A stretch of 64,000 nucleotides of DNA, from positions 4,218,714-4,282,713 of the forward strand of contig CP129480.1 of assembly GCA_030583885.1 (NCBI GenBank), in the 5' to 3' direction. The notes under the pieces are model-generated. The model did not search any database. It saw only the letters and a list, made by a program, of their open reading frames with translations, and was not told where the DNA came from. Position 1 is the first letter of the stretch; each line of letters begins with the position of its first letter. This stretch comes from Anaerolineales bacterium. GTDB taxonomy: Bacteria; Chloroflexota; Anaerolineae; Anaerolineales; Villigracilaceae. Below, piece after piece: positions 49,201 to 57,992 of this stretch. A program made the position numbers and the translations under genes.

Positions 49201-51837
49201 ATGACTGTCCGTGACCCTGTATGTGGAATGGAAATTGAACCCCAAAGTGCCTTCGCCGAGCGCGAACACATGGGGCAGACGTTGTATTTTTGCTCACAAT
49301 CCTGCGTGGAACAGTTCGATATCGACCCGCACCATTATGTGATGACTTCGGCAACAACGGGTTTTAATCCCGAACGGACGCTCACCCGCATCGAACTACC
49401 CGTCGCCGATCTGCCGTTTTACAAACCTGTCACCGCCCTGGAATCTGGTTTGCGCGCCCTGGAGGGCGTTCATCAAGTAACCACCAATGCAGGTGCGGGT
49501 GTGTTGCAGGTGGAATATGATTCCAAAAAGGTGAACATTCCGCAAATGGCGGCAGTCATCCGCTTGGCGGGGTTTCAACCTGGCGGGTCGAATCTCAAAA
49601 TCGGAATCGAGAACCTGCGTTGTGCCTCCTGTGTAAAGTTCATCGAGGATGAACTGAAGTCCACAGATGGCGTATTAAGCGCAACGGTCAACATTGCCAC
49701 ACAGGAAGCGAGCGTGGATTATCTCCCCCAAAAGGCAACCCTTGTACAATTGAATGCAGCCATTGAGGCTTGGGGATACAAGCCACGTCCTGCGCTGACT
49801 GGCGCGCCAATAGACAAACAAGAAGAGGCACATGCCCGTGAATACATCCGGCTGATGAGAATGTTCTGGTTCTCGGCAATTGTTTCCATTCCGGTGTTGT
49901 TATTCGCATACCCGCAATACGTTCCCGGCATCCGGGATTTGTCAATGGAGACCATCCGATGGTCATGGGTTCTTTCCGCCGTTGCAACACTACCTGTGTT
50001 GTTCTATTCCGGGTATGACTTTTTCACAGGTGCGTGGGCGGCCTTCAAACATCGCTCAGCCAACATGAACACCTTGATCGCGCTCGGTACCGGCGCGGCA
50101 TGGTTGTATTCAACGTTTGCCATTGCATTTCCGTCCGTGTTTCCTGAAGGGACATCCGAGCCGTTTTACGATGTAGTTGCAGTTGTCATTGCATTGGTTG
50201 TGTTGGGGCAGGCACTTGAACTACGCGCCAAGGGACAATCCAGCGCGGCGATCAAGAAATTGTTGGGTCTACAAGCGAAGACTGCCCGCGTGATTCGCAA
50301 TGGAAAAGAACTTGATCTGCCTGTAGAAGAAGTGTTGGTCGGCGATGTGATCCAGGTCCGTCCCGGTGAGAAAATACCCGTGGATGGCGTTATCGTCGAA
50401 GGCAGTTCTGCCGTGGATGAGTCGATGCTGACGGGTGAGTCGTTGCCAGTTTCCAAGAAACAGGGAGATGAGGTGATCGGAGCGACCTTGAACAAGACAG
50501 GCGCGTTCAAATTCCGCGCCACGAAGGTCGGCAAGGATACGGCTCTCGCGCAGATCGTGAAGATGGTGCAGGACGCGCAAAATTCCAAAGCACCAATTGC
50601 CCGTCTTGCCGATACCATCTCTGGTTATTTCGTACCCATCGTGATGATTCTCGCCGTGTGGACGTTCGTCATTTGGTTCGTGATTGGACCTCAACCGCAA
50701 TTGGTATATGCACTCGTTACCAGTGTAACCGTGCTCATCATTGCCTGCCCCTGCGCTTTGGGTCTTGCCACGCCCATGAGCTTGATGGTCGGCATTGGCA
50801 AAGGTGCGGAACATGGGATTCTCATCCGCTCTGGCGAAGCCCTGCAAACTGCGCGAGCCATTCAAACCGTGGTGTTGGATAAGACGGGCACGATTACAAA
50901 GGGAAAGCCTGAGTTAACGGATGTCATCCTTACCAATTCCATGAATGGTAACAGCCATCAGTTGTTGCGCCTGGTGGCATCCGTTGAGAAGGTCAGTGAA
51001 CATCCCCTGGCGCAAGCCATTGTGGACGGAGCACAGGCGCGAAAACTGGAATTGACCGATGTGCAGGATTTTGAAGCCATCCCTGGACATGGCGTTTCCG
51101 CGAAGGTTGAAGGACGAAATATCCTGATTGGCAATCTCAAGTTGATGAACCGAGAGAACATCGCGCTGGGCGAGTTGGAGAATAGATCCAAATCGCTCGC
51201 CGACGATGGCAAGACCCCAATGTTCGTCGCAATTGACGGCAAAGCCGCTGGTATTGTTGCCGTGGCAGACACGGTCAAGGAAGATTCTGCCGAAGCGATC
51301 AAAGCTCTGCAAGGTATGGGCATTGAAGTTGTGATGATCACCGGCGATAATCGCCGCACCGCTGAAGCGATTGCTCGCAAGGTTGGGGTCACGCGCGTGC
51401 TGGCGGAAGTATTGCCCGAAGATAAGGCAAACAACGTTCACCTGTTGCAAGCGGAAAACAAAAAAGTCGCGATGGTTGGCGATGGCATCAATGATGCCCC
51501 CGCGCTCGCACAAGCGGATGTCGGTCTCGCCATCGGAACAGGCACGGATGTCGCCATCGAAGCCTCGGACATCACGCTGATCAAGGGCAGTCTCAAAGGT
51601 GTGGTGACTGCCATCGAAGTCAGCCGCGCTACCATGACCAACATCTACCAAAACCTATTTGGCGCCTTTATATACAACGTGTTGGGTATCCCTGTTGCTA
51701 TGGGCGTATTGTTCCCGTTCTTTGGATTGTTGCTCAGCCCATTGATCGCGGGGGCAGCAATGGCATTCTCATCCGTGACCGTAGTTGGCAATGCCAACCG
51801 CCTGCGAGGCTTCAGACCGAAGTTTAGTGTAAAGTGA
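49201..51837 (+). CDS. copA: Copper-transporting P1B-type ATPase with N-terminal YHS domain
   Basis: 878 residues. N-terminal YHS module (about 1-45: VRDPVCGMEIE, YFCSQSCVEQF), a degenerate HMA-like repeat without CxxC (about 60-130), an HMA repeat with CASC (about 137-205), then the ATPase: TGES actuator motif, CPC in IIACPCALG, phosphorylated Asp in DKTGTITKG, SEHPLAQ and MVGDGINDAPAL. The late helices read YNVLGIP and MAFSSVTVVGNA, the Cu(I)-specific pattern of CopA. It pumps Cu(I) out of the cytoplasm. First gene of an eight-gene operon reaching 54899 and preceded by palindrome 6. Confidence 0.93.
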   Translation: MTVRDPVCGMEIEPQSAFAEREHMGQTLYFCSQSCVEQFDIDPHHYVMTSATTGFNPERTLTRIELPVADLPFYKPVTALESGLRALEGVHQVTTNAGAGVLQVEYDSKKVNIPQMAAVIRLAGFQPGGSNLKIGIENLRCASCVKFIEDELKSTDGVLSATVNIATQEASVDYLPQKATLVQLNAAIEAWGYKPRPALTGAPIDKQEEAHAREYIRLMRMFWFSAIVSIPVLLFAYPQYVPGIRDLSMETIRWSWVLSAVATLPVLFYSGYDFFTGAWAAFKHRSANMNTLIALGTGAAWLYSTFAIAFPSVFPEGTSEPFYDVVAVVIALVVLGQALELRAKGQSSAAIKKLLGLQAKTARVIRNGKELDLPVEEVLVGDVIQVRPGEKIPVDGVIVEGSSAVDESMLTGESLPVSKKQGDEVIGATLNKTGAFKFRATKVGKDTALAQIVKMVQDAQNSKAPIARLADTISGYFVPIVMILAVWTFVIWFVIGPQPQLVYALVTSVTVLIIACPCALGLATPMSLMVGIGKGAEHGILIRSGEALQTARAIQTVVLDKTGTITKGKPELTDVILTNSMNGNSHQLLRLVASVEKVSEHPLAQAIVDGAQARKLELTDVQDFEAIPGHGVSAKVEGRNILIGNLKLMNRENIALGELENRSKSLADDGKTPMFVAIDGKAAGIVAVADTVKEDSAEAIKALQGMGIEVVMITGDNRRTAEAIARKVGVTRVLAEVLPEDKANNVHLLQAENKKVAMVGDGINDAPALAQADVGLAIGTGTDVAIEASDITLIKGSLKGVVTAIEVSRATMTNIYQNLFGAFIYNVLGIPVAMGVLFPFFGLLLSPLIAGAAMAFSSVTVVGNANRLRGFRPKFSVK

Positions 51838-51843
51838 GCTGTT

Positions 51844-52158
51844 ATGAAAATTGAACTTCTCTATTTCGATGGTTGTCCCTCCTGGGAAGCTGGTTTGAAA
51901 AGTCTTCGGACTGCTTTACAAGAGGAGGGAATCTCCGCCACTGTGGAAATGGTGAAAGTAGAGACCGATGAAGATGCGGAGCGTTTGAAATTCCTCGGTT
52001 CCCCTCATTTTCGTGTTGATGGTATGGATTTATGGCATGAGGAACGCGAAACGTATTCGATGAGTTGCCGCGTCTATTCCACGCCTGAAGGCGTCAAGGG
52101 ATTTCCCACTGTCCATATGCTGCGGGAAAAACTGCAATCACTGTCTGGAACACCATAA
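51844..52158 (+). CDS. Small thioredoxin-like protein (DUF2703-like)
   Basis: 104 residues beginning KIELLYFDGCPSWEAGLKSL, a thioredoxin-like strand with a single Cys before Pro (Cys11), followed by GSPHFRVDGMDLW and a second Cys in SMSCRVYSTPEGVKGFPTV. Similar small proteins are common near mercury, arsenic and copper genes and may pass metals or thiols. Six bases after copA and overlapping the next gene by one base, so co-translated. Confidence 0.7.
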   Translation: MKIELLYFDGCPSWEAGLKSLRTALQEEGISATVEMVKVETDEDAERLKFLGSPHFRVDGMDLWHEERETYSMSCRVYSTPEGVKGFPTVHMLREKLQSLSGTP

Positions 52159-52709
52159 TGAAAAACTCCCGCTTTATCACATGGATGACCTGGGCTTTGA
52201 TTCTCGGAATGTTCTGGACTGTTTTCTCGCGCGTCTCGCCCGACCAGCCTAAAGCGCAGCAGGATGCAGTTGCCAAAGAAGGCTTCACTGCGCCCAACTT
52301 CACCCTCGACCTGTTGGACGGCAGCACAGTTGCGCTTTCCGATTTACGCGGCAAGGTGGTGCTGGTCAACTTCTGGACATCGTGGTGCCCACCCTGCCGT
52401 CTGGAAATGCCAGCCATCGAAAAGACGTACCGCGGTTACAAGGACATTGGCTTTGTGGTGATCGGCTTGAACCTCACCGCCCAGGATTCAGAACAAGCCG
52501 CGGCTGATTTTGCAAAAGAAATCGGTTTAACTTTTCCCATCGCGCTCGACCGCGATAATGCGACTGGGAACCTGTATCGCATCACTGCCCTGCCGACTTC
52601 GTACTTCATTGATCGCAAGGGAGTAATTCGTTCCGTTGTGGTCGGCGGACCCATGAGCGAGGCATTGATTCAATCCAAGGTGGAAGAGCTATTGCAGGAG
52701 GGCGAGTAA
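52158..52709 (+). CDS. TlpA/ResA-type exported thioredoxin
   Basis: 183 residues with one N-terminal helix (about 9-25) and a thioredoxin fold: active site WCPPC in NFWTSWCPPCRLEMPAI, cis-Pro in TALPTSYFID. The typical ResA/TlpA insert is present. It would keep cysteines of exported copper-binding or heme proteins reduced, using electrons from the CcdA-like protein at 46153. Overlaps both neighbours by one base. Confidence 0.88.
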   Translation: MKNSRFITWMTWALILGMFWTVFSRVSPDQPKAQQDAVAKEGFTAPNFTLDLLDGSTVALSDLRGKVVLVNFWTSWCPPCRLEMPAIEKTYRGYKDIGFVVIGLNLTAQDSEQAAADFAKEIGLTFPIALDRDNATGNLYRITALPTSYFIDRKGVIRSVVVGGPMSEALIQSKVEELLQEGE

Positions 52710-53455
52710 TGTTCCCTTACCTTCGACTTGGACCCTTCCTGCTTCAAATGCCATTGTTGATGTTGTTCATTGGTTTTTGGATCGGCTCAACATTCACCGA
52801 GCGTGAAGCCCCCCGCCTTGGTTTAAACAAGGAGAAAATCAATAACCTGATTGGGTACGGATTGCTCGGCGGGATTCTCGGAGCAAGGCTTGTCTATGCT
52901 GCGCAATACGCCTCAGTTTATGTGGCAAACCCATTGGGCTTGTTCTCGCTGAGCACAAGCACGCTTTCTCCCATCGGGGGTTTTCTAATCGGTATGTCCA
53001 CAGCCTTGATATATGGATATCGTCAGAAACTTCCGTTTCGCCGATCATTGGATGCGCTCACGCCTGGGTTGGCATTCTTCATGATCTCAATTGGTGTCTC
53101 CCACCTGCTCAGCGGAAATGCCTACGGCTCGCCGTCTCGTGTCCCCTGGGCAATGTACGTGTGGTCTGATTATCGTCACCCAACGCAACTTTATGAAATC
53201 TTTCTTGCGCTGGCGATCTTTACACTCGTGCTTCCAAAAGTTCTTCCAGCCCACGCGCCAGGAATTCGCTTTGCGCAGTTCGTCTCTCTTTCCGCGCTGG
53301 CGCGAGTCTTTCTCGAAGCCTTCCGCGGCGACAGTGTACTCTGGCTGGATGGTTATCGCGCCGCGCAAGTGATGGGGTTGCTTGTTCTTATTATTTGCAT
53401 TGTCTTGTTGAGACAATGGGAAAGGATCGAACCAAATGAGGCAAGCGTCTGGTAA
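52709..53455 (+). CDS. Lgt-like membrane protein (prolipoprotein diacylglyceryl transferase family)
   Basis: 248 residues, about seven helices. It keeps the Lgt layout: GGILGARLVYAAQY, a SPIGGFLIGMS loop, GVSHLLSGNAYGSPSRVPWAMYV where Lgt has its conserved Asn/Gly/Glu lipid loop, and HPTQLYEIFL near the end. It lacks a clear form of the essential GRxGNFxNGE motif. It could add diacylglycerol to the Cys of the many lipoproteins here or have diverged to another role. Second-copy Lgt-like genes in redox operons are known in several phyla. Confidence 0.7.
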   Translation: MFPYLRLGPFLLQMPLLMLFIGFWIGSTFTEREAPRLGLNKEKINNLIGYGLLGGILGARLVYAAQYASVYVANPLGLFSLSTSTLSPIGGFLIGMSTALIYGYRQKLPFRRSLDALTPGLAFFMISIGVSHLLSGNAYGSPSRVPWAMYVWSDYRHPTQLYEIFLALAIFTLVLPKVLPAHAPGIRFAQFVSLSALARVFLEAFRGDSVLWLDGYRAAQVMGLLVLIICIVLLRQWERIEPNEASVW

Positions 53456-54086
53456 AAAACGTTATATCCCTGCCTTGAGCTTTCGCTGGCTCACGCCATT
53501 GTATGATCCTCTGCTCAAATGGGTCATGCGCGAGGAAACTTTTAAACAAAGGTTGATCCAACACGCGAACATTCGTCCAGGCATGAAGGTTCTCGATCTC
53601 GGCTGCGGCACAGGTACGCTCACCATCATGCTCAAAAAAATCCATCCGAACGCGCAGGTTACAGGCGTGGATGGCGACCCTGATGTATTGAAAATTGCGC
53701 TAGATAAATCTCGCGGTTCGGATATTCAATGGGATGAAGGACTCGCCTCCTCCCTGCCCTATCCTGATTCCACCTTCGACAGAGTAGTCACCAGCCTGGT
53801 CATTCACCACCTCATCACGGACGATAAACGACTCGCATTCAAGGAAATCCATCGTGTGCTCAAACCAGATGGAGAATTGTATGTGCTTGACTTTGGCGCA
53901 CCGCATTCTTCAACGACACGTTTCATGACGACCTACATGCGTCGTCTCGAGGAAACCGCCGATAACTTCGACGGTTTGATCCCGCGCTTCGTGGCAGAGG
54001 CAGGCTTCGGGTCTATAAAAGAAGCGGAGAACTTCGTCACGGTGTTCGGTCCGTTATCCATCATCCAAGCAATGAAAGGAACTTGA
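53436..54086 (+). CDS. Class I SAM-dependent methyltransferase
   Basis: 216 residues. The SAM-binding motif is VLDLGCGTGTLTIML (about 52-66), then VTGVDGDPDVL and a post-II motif FDRVVTSLVIHHL, of the UbiE/COQ5-like class. The substrate could be a quinone, a lipid or a metalloid (the family includes arsenite and selenium methyltransferases), but no Cys triad of ArsM is seen. It overlaps the Lgt-like gene by 20 bases. Confidence 0.82.
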   Translation: MRQASGKKRYIPALSFRWLTPLYDPLLKWVMREETFKQRLIQHANIRPGMKVLDLGCGTGTLTIMLKKIHPNAQVTGVDGDPDVLKIALDKSRGSDIQWDEGLASSLPYPDSTFDRVVTSLVIHHLITDDKRLAFKEIHRVLKPDGELYVLDFGAPHSSTTRFMTTYMRRLEETADNFDGLIPRFVAEAGFGSIKEAENFVTVFGPLSIIQAMKGT

Positions 54087-54087
54087 T

Positions 54088-54465
54088 ATGACTCAAATCC
54101 AAATCTTTGTGATTCTTTCGGGAATCGCGTTGACCGTATTGATCGCCTGGTATTTCTGGTTTGCCCCCAAGGCGCAGACGCGTGTTGCGGTATCTGCATC
54201 TGGCGCACAGGAGGTGGCAGTCACGGTCAAGGGCGGATACACACCCGATGTGATCGTTGTGCAAAAAGGACGTCCCGTGCGGTTGACGTTCACGCGCCAG
54301 GAAAGTTCGGCGTGTTCTGAGAAAGTGTTGTTCCCTGACTTCAATCAAAACGCATTATTACCCGAAGGTGAACAAGTCACGCTTGAATTCACCCCTGCCA
54401 AAGAAGGCGAATATGGCTTCCAATGCCAGATGGGAATGTTACGTGGCAAGTTGATCGTGGAATAA
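54088..54465 (+). CDS. Membrane-anchored cupredoxin-like protein
   Basis: 125 residues: one N-terminal helix (about 6-26) and a cupredoxin fold (VAVTVKGGYTPDVIVVQKGRPVRLTFTR ... YGFQCQMGMLRGKLIV). The late copper loop has Cys and Met (CQMGM), and an upstream Cys in SACSEKV replaces the usual His. It probably carries copper outside the membrane. One base separates it from the methyltransferase gene. Confidence 0.8.
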   Translation: MTQIQIFVILSGIALTVLIAWYFWFAPKAQTRVAVSASGAQEVAVTVKGGYTPDVIVVQKGRPVRLTFTRQESSACSEKVLFPDFNQNALLPEGEQVTLEFTPAKEGEYGFQCQMGMLRGKLIVE

Positions 54466-54486
54466 TGACGAAAGGAACATGTAAAA

Positions 54487-54693
54487 ATGAAACACGAAAA
54501 AATCCATATGCCAAACCTTTCCTTCATTGCGGCATTTGTCATTGGCGTGATTTTTTTCGCCGTATTATGGAGGATGTTATTCGGCTCGGCATCCGGTCTG
54601 ATGGTTCTGGCTGGCATGATTGGAACCGCGACCGCTGTGACTATCTTCTGGCTCAGGAATGAAAATCAACATCATGGAAAGGGAAAACAATGA
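54487..54693 (+). CDS. Small two-helix membrane protein
   Basis: 68 residues. Two hydrophobic segments (about 12-29 and 35-53) and a polar tail with His-His (NQHHGKGKQ). An AAAGGAAC site precedes the gene and it overlaps the following YHS gene by four bases. No known family; likely an accessory of the copper operon. Confidence 0.65.
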   Translation: MKHEKIHMPNLSFIAAFVIGVIFFAVLWRMLFGSASGLMVLAGMIGTATAVTIFWLRNENQHHGKGKQ

Positions 54694-54899
54694 CGTTGGA
54701 CCAAAACGAAATCCTCCCTGCCCCTCCACAACCGGAATATATAACGGCTTGTGGAGGAAAAATCAAGGATCCATCCAAATATCCCAGCGCAGAGTATAAC
54801 GGCGAGAGGATATATTTCTGTACGCAGGCATGTTTGGATGTATTTCTTTTGAATCCCGACCCTTTTATGGCTGGTGAAATCGAACACCCTCTTGATTAA
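54690..54899 (+). CDS. Degenerate YHS-domain protein
   Basis: 69 residues. YHS-like: YITACGGKIKDPSKYPSAEYNGERIYFCTQACLDVFLLNPDPF. The DPVCGM motif is replaced by TACGGKI, but the single Cys and FCTQAC remain. Last gene of the copA operon; hairpins follow. Confidence 0.72.
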   Translation: MTLDQNEILPAPPQPEYITACGGKIKDPSKYPSAEYNGERIYFCTQACLDVFLLNPDPFMAGEIEHPLD

Positions 54900-54911
54900 T
54901 TCAATATGACA

Positions 54912-54931
54912 ATCAGGAAATCATTCCTGAT
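54912..54931. other. Perfect hairpin after the copA operon
   Basis: ATCAGGAA and TTCCTGAT are inverted around ATCA. A second, longer stem follows at 54950. Confidence 0.55.
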
Positions 54932-54949
54932 AAATATCATAAGCAAATC

Positions 54950-54990
54950 AGCGCATTTCGAAACAGGTCGAAATGCGCTGTTGATTATTT
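54950..54990 (+). terminator. Terminator of the copA operon
   Basis: AGCGCATTTCGA (54950-54961) pairs with TCGAAATGCGCT (54968-54979), followed by a T-rich stretch (GTTGATTATTT). Confidence 0.65.
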
Positions 54991-55048
54991 CATGGGAGTT
55001 GTAAGATGAGTTCAAAGCAAGACAAAATTCATCCTCAAAGGAGAAAAA

Positions 55049-55618
55049 ATGACTACTCAAACCTTATCCCGGGAATATCAACTCGCTGATGTTCCCTTTA
55101 CGAAAACCCTGTTCGAAGGCAAGGCGTTTGCCTGGCTCTGGCTTGCCATCCGTCTGTATCTGGGATACCAATGGATCGAATCGGGTTGGGGCAAGATCAC
55201 CAACCCCGCCTGGATGCAGGGCGGCGAAGCATTGAAGGGCTTCTGGGAGCGCGCCATCGTTATTCCCGATGCACCTGCCCGCCCATTGATCGCCTTCGAT
55301 TGGTATCGCAATTTCATCCAGTTTATGCTGGACAGCGGCAATTACGTCTGGTTCGCCAAACTCGTGGCGGTGGGCGAATTGCTGGTGGGCGCGGCGCTGA
55401 TCCTGGGCATCTTCATCTGGTTCTCCGCTTTTATTGGCGGTTTTATGAATTGGAATTTTATGATGGCGGGCTCGGCTTCTGTCAATCCTGTATTCCTGAT
55501 CCTCTCGATCCTGCTCGTCCTGGCTTGGAAAACCTCCGGTTGGCTTGGTCTGGATCGCTGGCTTCTGGTACAGGTGGGCACCCCCTGGCAACCCGGTTTG
55601 TTATTCCAGCGTAAGTAA
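55049..55618 (+). CDS. DoxX-family membrane protein
   Basis: 189 residues with about four helices. The DoxX pattern is clear: LWLAIRLYLGYQWIESGWGKITNPAWMQGG (about 30-60), then ELLVGAALILG and FMNWNFMMAGSASVNP. DoxX-like proteins occur as subunits of thiosulfate:quinone oxidoreductase or as quinone-linked membrane partners. An AAAGGAGA site precedes ATG and a strong terminator follows the stop, so it is a single-gene unit. Confidence 0.85.
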   Translation: MTTQTLSREYQLADVPFTKTLFEGKAFAWLWLAIRLYLGYQWIESGWGKITNPAWMQGGEALKGFWERAIVIPDAPARPLIAFDWYRNFIQFMLDSGNYVWFAKLVAVGELLVGAALILGIFIWFSAFIGGFMNWNFMMAGSASVNPVFLILSILLVLAWKTSGWLGLDRWLLVQVGTPWQPGLLFQRK

Positions 55619-55636
55619 TCAATATACAAATATTTG

Positions 55637-55676
55637 AACAATCATCCCCTGACTAATCAGGGGATGATTGTTTTTT
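55637..55676 (+). terminator. Strong terminator of the DoxX gene
   Basis: AACAATCATCCCCTGA (55637-55652) and TCAGGGGATGATTGTT (55657-55672) form a perfect 16-bp stem, four-base loop, then six T residues in all. Confidence 0.92.
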
Positions 55677-55693
55677 AGAAAGGTAATGAGTCG

Positions 55694-55737
55694 TAAGCCA
55701 TAAGTCAAGAAACTGTCATACAAACATCATGATGTTT
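55694..55737. promoter_or_regulatory. Half-site and palindrome before the FixH-like operon
   Basis: TAAGCCA at 55694-55700 matches one half of palindrome 4 but the other half is not recognisable. A perfect 16-bp palindrome, AAACATCA followed by TGATGTTT, is at 55722-55737. Weak evidence for control by the same regulator. Confidence 0.35.
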
Positions 55738-55845
55738 GGCATAAGTCATTCAGCCTGCTATAAGTTGCGCCATTTCGCGCTCTTTATCTCAAGTTGAACA
55801 CGATAAGATTTGGCAACTTTGTTCACATCAGGAGGCTGGTTTCGT

Positions 55846-56571
55846 ATGCAAAATAGAATGTTCCAATTTTTGGCTGCATGTTTGAGTATCTTTCTTTTAC
55901 TGGCATTGCCGTTGCAAAGCGTCCTAGCAGATGGGGAGGGAGAAGGCATCGAAAAAGAAGTTAATGGCTATCATGTGCGGCTTGTGTTAGTTGATGCTCC
56001 CAAGATAGGCGAGAATGCTTTTCATATTCAGATCACGGATGCAATGGGCATGCCTGTGACAAATGCAGAAGTGATGATTATGGCAGCGCCTTACGAGGAT
56101 ATGTCTGAACATGAAGAAGACTCCAATGAGGAATCTCACGATACAGACAGCATGAGCGGAATGGACATGCCCGAAGCAGAACCAACTGAAGAGGAAGCTT
56201 CTTCCATGCCTGGCATGGATATGCCTGAGGAAGAACCGACTGATGAAGCAAACGCAGATTCTCACGGCGAATCGCAAGACAGCCACGGTTCGGAGGATGA
56301 GCATGGTGAAACTGCCATTCAGGAAATTGTTTTGGAAGCCGGGCATGAAGCCGGTGAGTATGAAGGGAGTATCTCCCTGAATCGTTCAGGTGACTGGACA
56401 TTCCATGTTCAATTCACAGTGGACGGGCAACTGAATGAAGTTGAAATGCCCGTCGCGGTTGCAGGCATTGATGCGAAATATGGCATTCTGGCTGGCTTCT
56501 TTGGCATCAATGCCACGGTCATTTCTGCGGCTGCCATTTCCAAACGAAGATCCATTGCTCAAAAGGCTTAA
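55846..56571 (+). CDS. FixH/YtkA-like secreted protein with acidic metal-rich insert, copy 2
   Basis: 241 residues from ATG 55846 (AGGAGG ten bases before). Signal peptide or anchor (about 5-28), a FixH/YtkA fold split by an insert of about 75 residues rich in Glu, Asp, His, Ser and Met with two repeats of (S/P)GMDMPE. The fold resumes at EYEGSISLNRSGDWTFHVQFTVDG and ends in a membrane helix with basic tail. The insert looks like a metal sponge. It starts the operon with the iron-sulfur protein and HMA protein. Confidence 0.75.
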   Translation: MQNRMFQFLAACLSIFLLLALPLQSVLADGEGEGIEKEVNGYHVRLVLVDAPKIGENAFHIQITDAMGMPVTNAEVMIMAAPYEDMSEHEEDSNEESHDTDSMSGMDMPEAEPTEEEASSMPGMDMPEEEPTDEANADSHGESQDSHGSEDEHGETAIQEIVLEAGHEAGEYEGSISLNRSGDWTFHVQFTVDGQLNEVEMPVAVAGIDAKYGILAGFFGINATVISAAAISKRRSIAQKA

Positions 56572-56582
56572 GAGGTAATTCC

Positions 56583-57962
56583 ATGACAACATCCCTTCCC
56601 AAACCCAACCCATCCATACTAAATGGCGGCAACCTTCTAAACAACAAATGGATCGACCGTTTCCTGCGCAGCCGCTGGTATCCCGGCATTATCCAATGGC
56701 CCACCCTGATGATCTTTATGGTCATCATGTTCGAACTCATTCTGGGACCCGAATCGGCACATGATAACTTCGGAACGGCTCTTACCTGGGTATTGTGGTG
56801 GCCGCTCATCCCGATCATCTTCTTGTTCCTCGGGCGTTTCTGGTGCGCCATTTGTCCGTTTGCGAAGATCAATGACCTTGTACAAAATTTTGTCGGTAAC
56901 AACAAACCCGCGCCGCGCTTCCTGAAGAAATATGGCATTTGGATCATCGATGCGCTTTTCATCTTCATTACCTGGAGTGACCACGTCTTTGGCGTGGTGG
57001 AAAACCCGCTTGGCTCCGGCGTGTTGATGTTGACCCTCACCACCGGTGTGATCGTCTCCGGTGCCTTTTACGAACGCCGCACATTCTGTCGATATGTCTG
57101 TTTTCTGGGCGGTCTTTCAGGTAACTATGCCCGCAACGGCATGTTGAGTTTGCGTGGCACTCCGGAAATTTGCGCTACCTGTACCATCGCTGCCTGTTAC
57201 AAAGGCACGGATAAGTCCCTACCTTGCCCTTTGTATGAATTCCCCAAGACCATGACCTCCAGCGCCAATTGTGTACTGTGTGCAGAATGCATCAAGGGCT
57301 GCCCGAATAACTCCATTCAATTGACCGTGCGCCCGCCTACCAAGGAACTGTGGTTCATCCGTAAGCCGAAAATCGAAGAAGCTTTCCTTTCGGCGGTCAT
57401 TATGGGTATCGTATTCGTCCAGAATGTGACCATGCTCGAAATCTGGGAATCCATGTTGAAATGGCTGGAGAACGTAACCGGCACGACCAGCTATGCCGTC
57501 ACCTTCAGTATCACGTTTGCAACTGCCATTGTCATCCCGGTGGCTTTGCTCGGTCTGACTTCCTGGATCGCAAGTAAATTCAACAAAGCCACGCTTGTTG
57601 AAAACTTTGCCCGCTTTGGCTACGCCATAATCGCACTGGATATGGCAGGGCACATCGCGCATAACCTGTTCCACCTGCTGGCGGAAGGCAAGTCTATTCT
57701 ATACACCGGTATGGCATTGTTTGGGATGGAGACCCACGGTGCATCACCTGCCATTCTCAGCATGCAGGAGATCCAGTGGCTTCAATTCGGCTTGATCGCC
57801 CTTGGCTTTATCGGCTCCCTCTACACCGCCTACCGCATCTCCAAATCGAATCATTCCGGCGAAAAGGTCTGGGGAACCTTTGCACCCTTTGCCGTGTTGA
57901 TGGTCGTCCTGACCGTCATGAACGTTGTTCTCTTCACCCTGCCAATGGCGATGAGAATGTAA
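56583..57962 (+). CDS. NapH/CcoG-like membrane 4Fe-4S protein, copy 1
   Basis: 459 residues, about nine helices. Cys motifs: GRFWCAICPFAKIND (about 86-98), FCRYVCFLGG, CATCTIAACYKG and a bacterial ferredoxin-like CVLCAECIKGCP (about 232-243). This is the polyferredoxin layout of NapH, NosR and CcoG. It would pass electrons from quinol or cytoplasmic donors across the membrane to the copper or heme proteins here. A relative with a somewhat different Cys pattern is at 61527. Confidence 0.82.
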   Translation: MTTSLPKPNPSILNGGNLLNNKWIDRFLRSRWYPGIIQWPTLMIFMVIMFELILGPESAHDNFGTALTWVLWWPLIPIIFLFLGRFWCAICPFAKINDLVQNFVGNNKPAPRFLKKYGIWIIDALFIFITWSDHVFGVVENPLGSGVLMLTLTTGVIVSGAFYERRTFCRYVCFLGGLSGNYARNGMLSLRGTPEICATCTIAACYKGTDKSLPCPLYEFPKTMTSSANCVLCAECIKGCPNNSIQLTVRPPTKELWFIRKPKIEEAFLSAVIMGIVFVQNVTMLEIWESMLKWLENVTGTTSYAVTFSITFATAIVIPVALLGLTSWIASKFNKATLVENFARFGYAIIALDMAGHIAHNLFHLLAEGKSILYTGMALFGMETHGASPAILSMQEIQWLQFGLIALGFIGSLYTAYRISKSNHSGEKVWGTFAPFAVLMVVLTVMNVVLFTLPMAMRM

Positions 57963-57992
57963 CCGAGATTATTTTTCTAAAGGAGAAATTTC

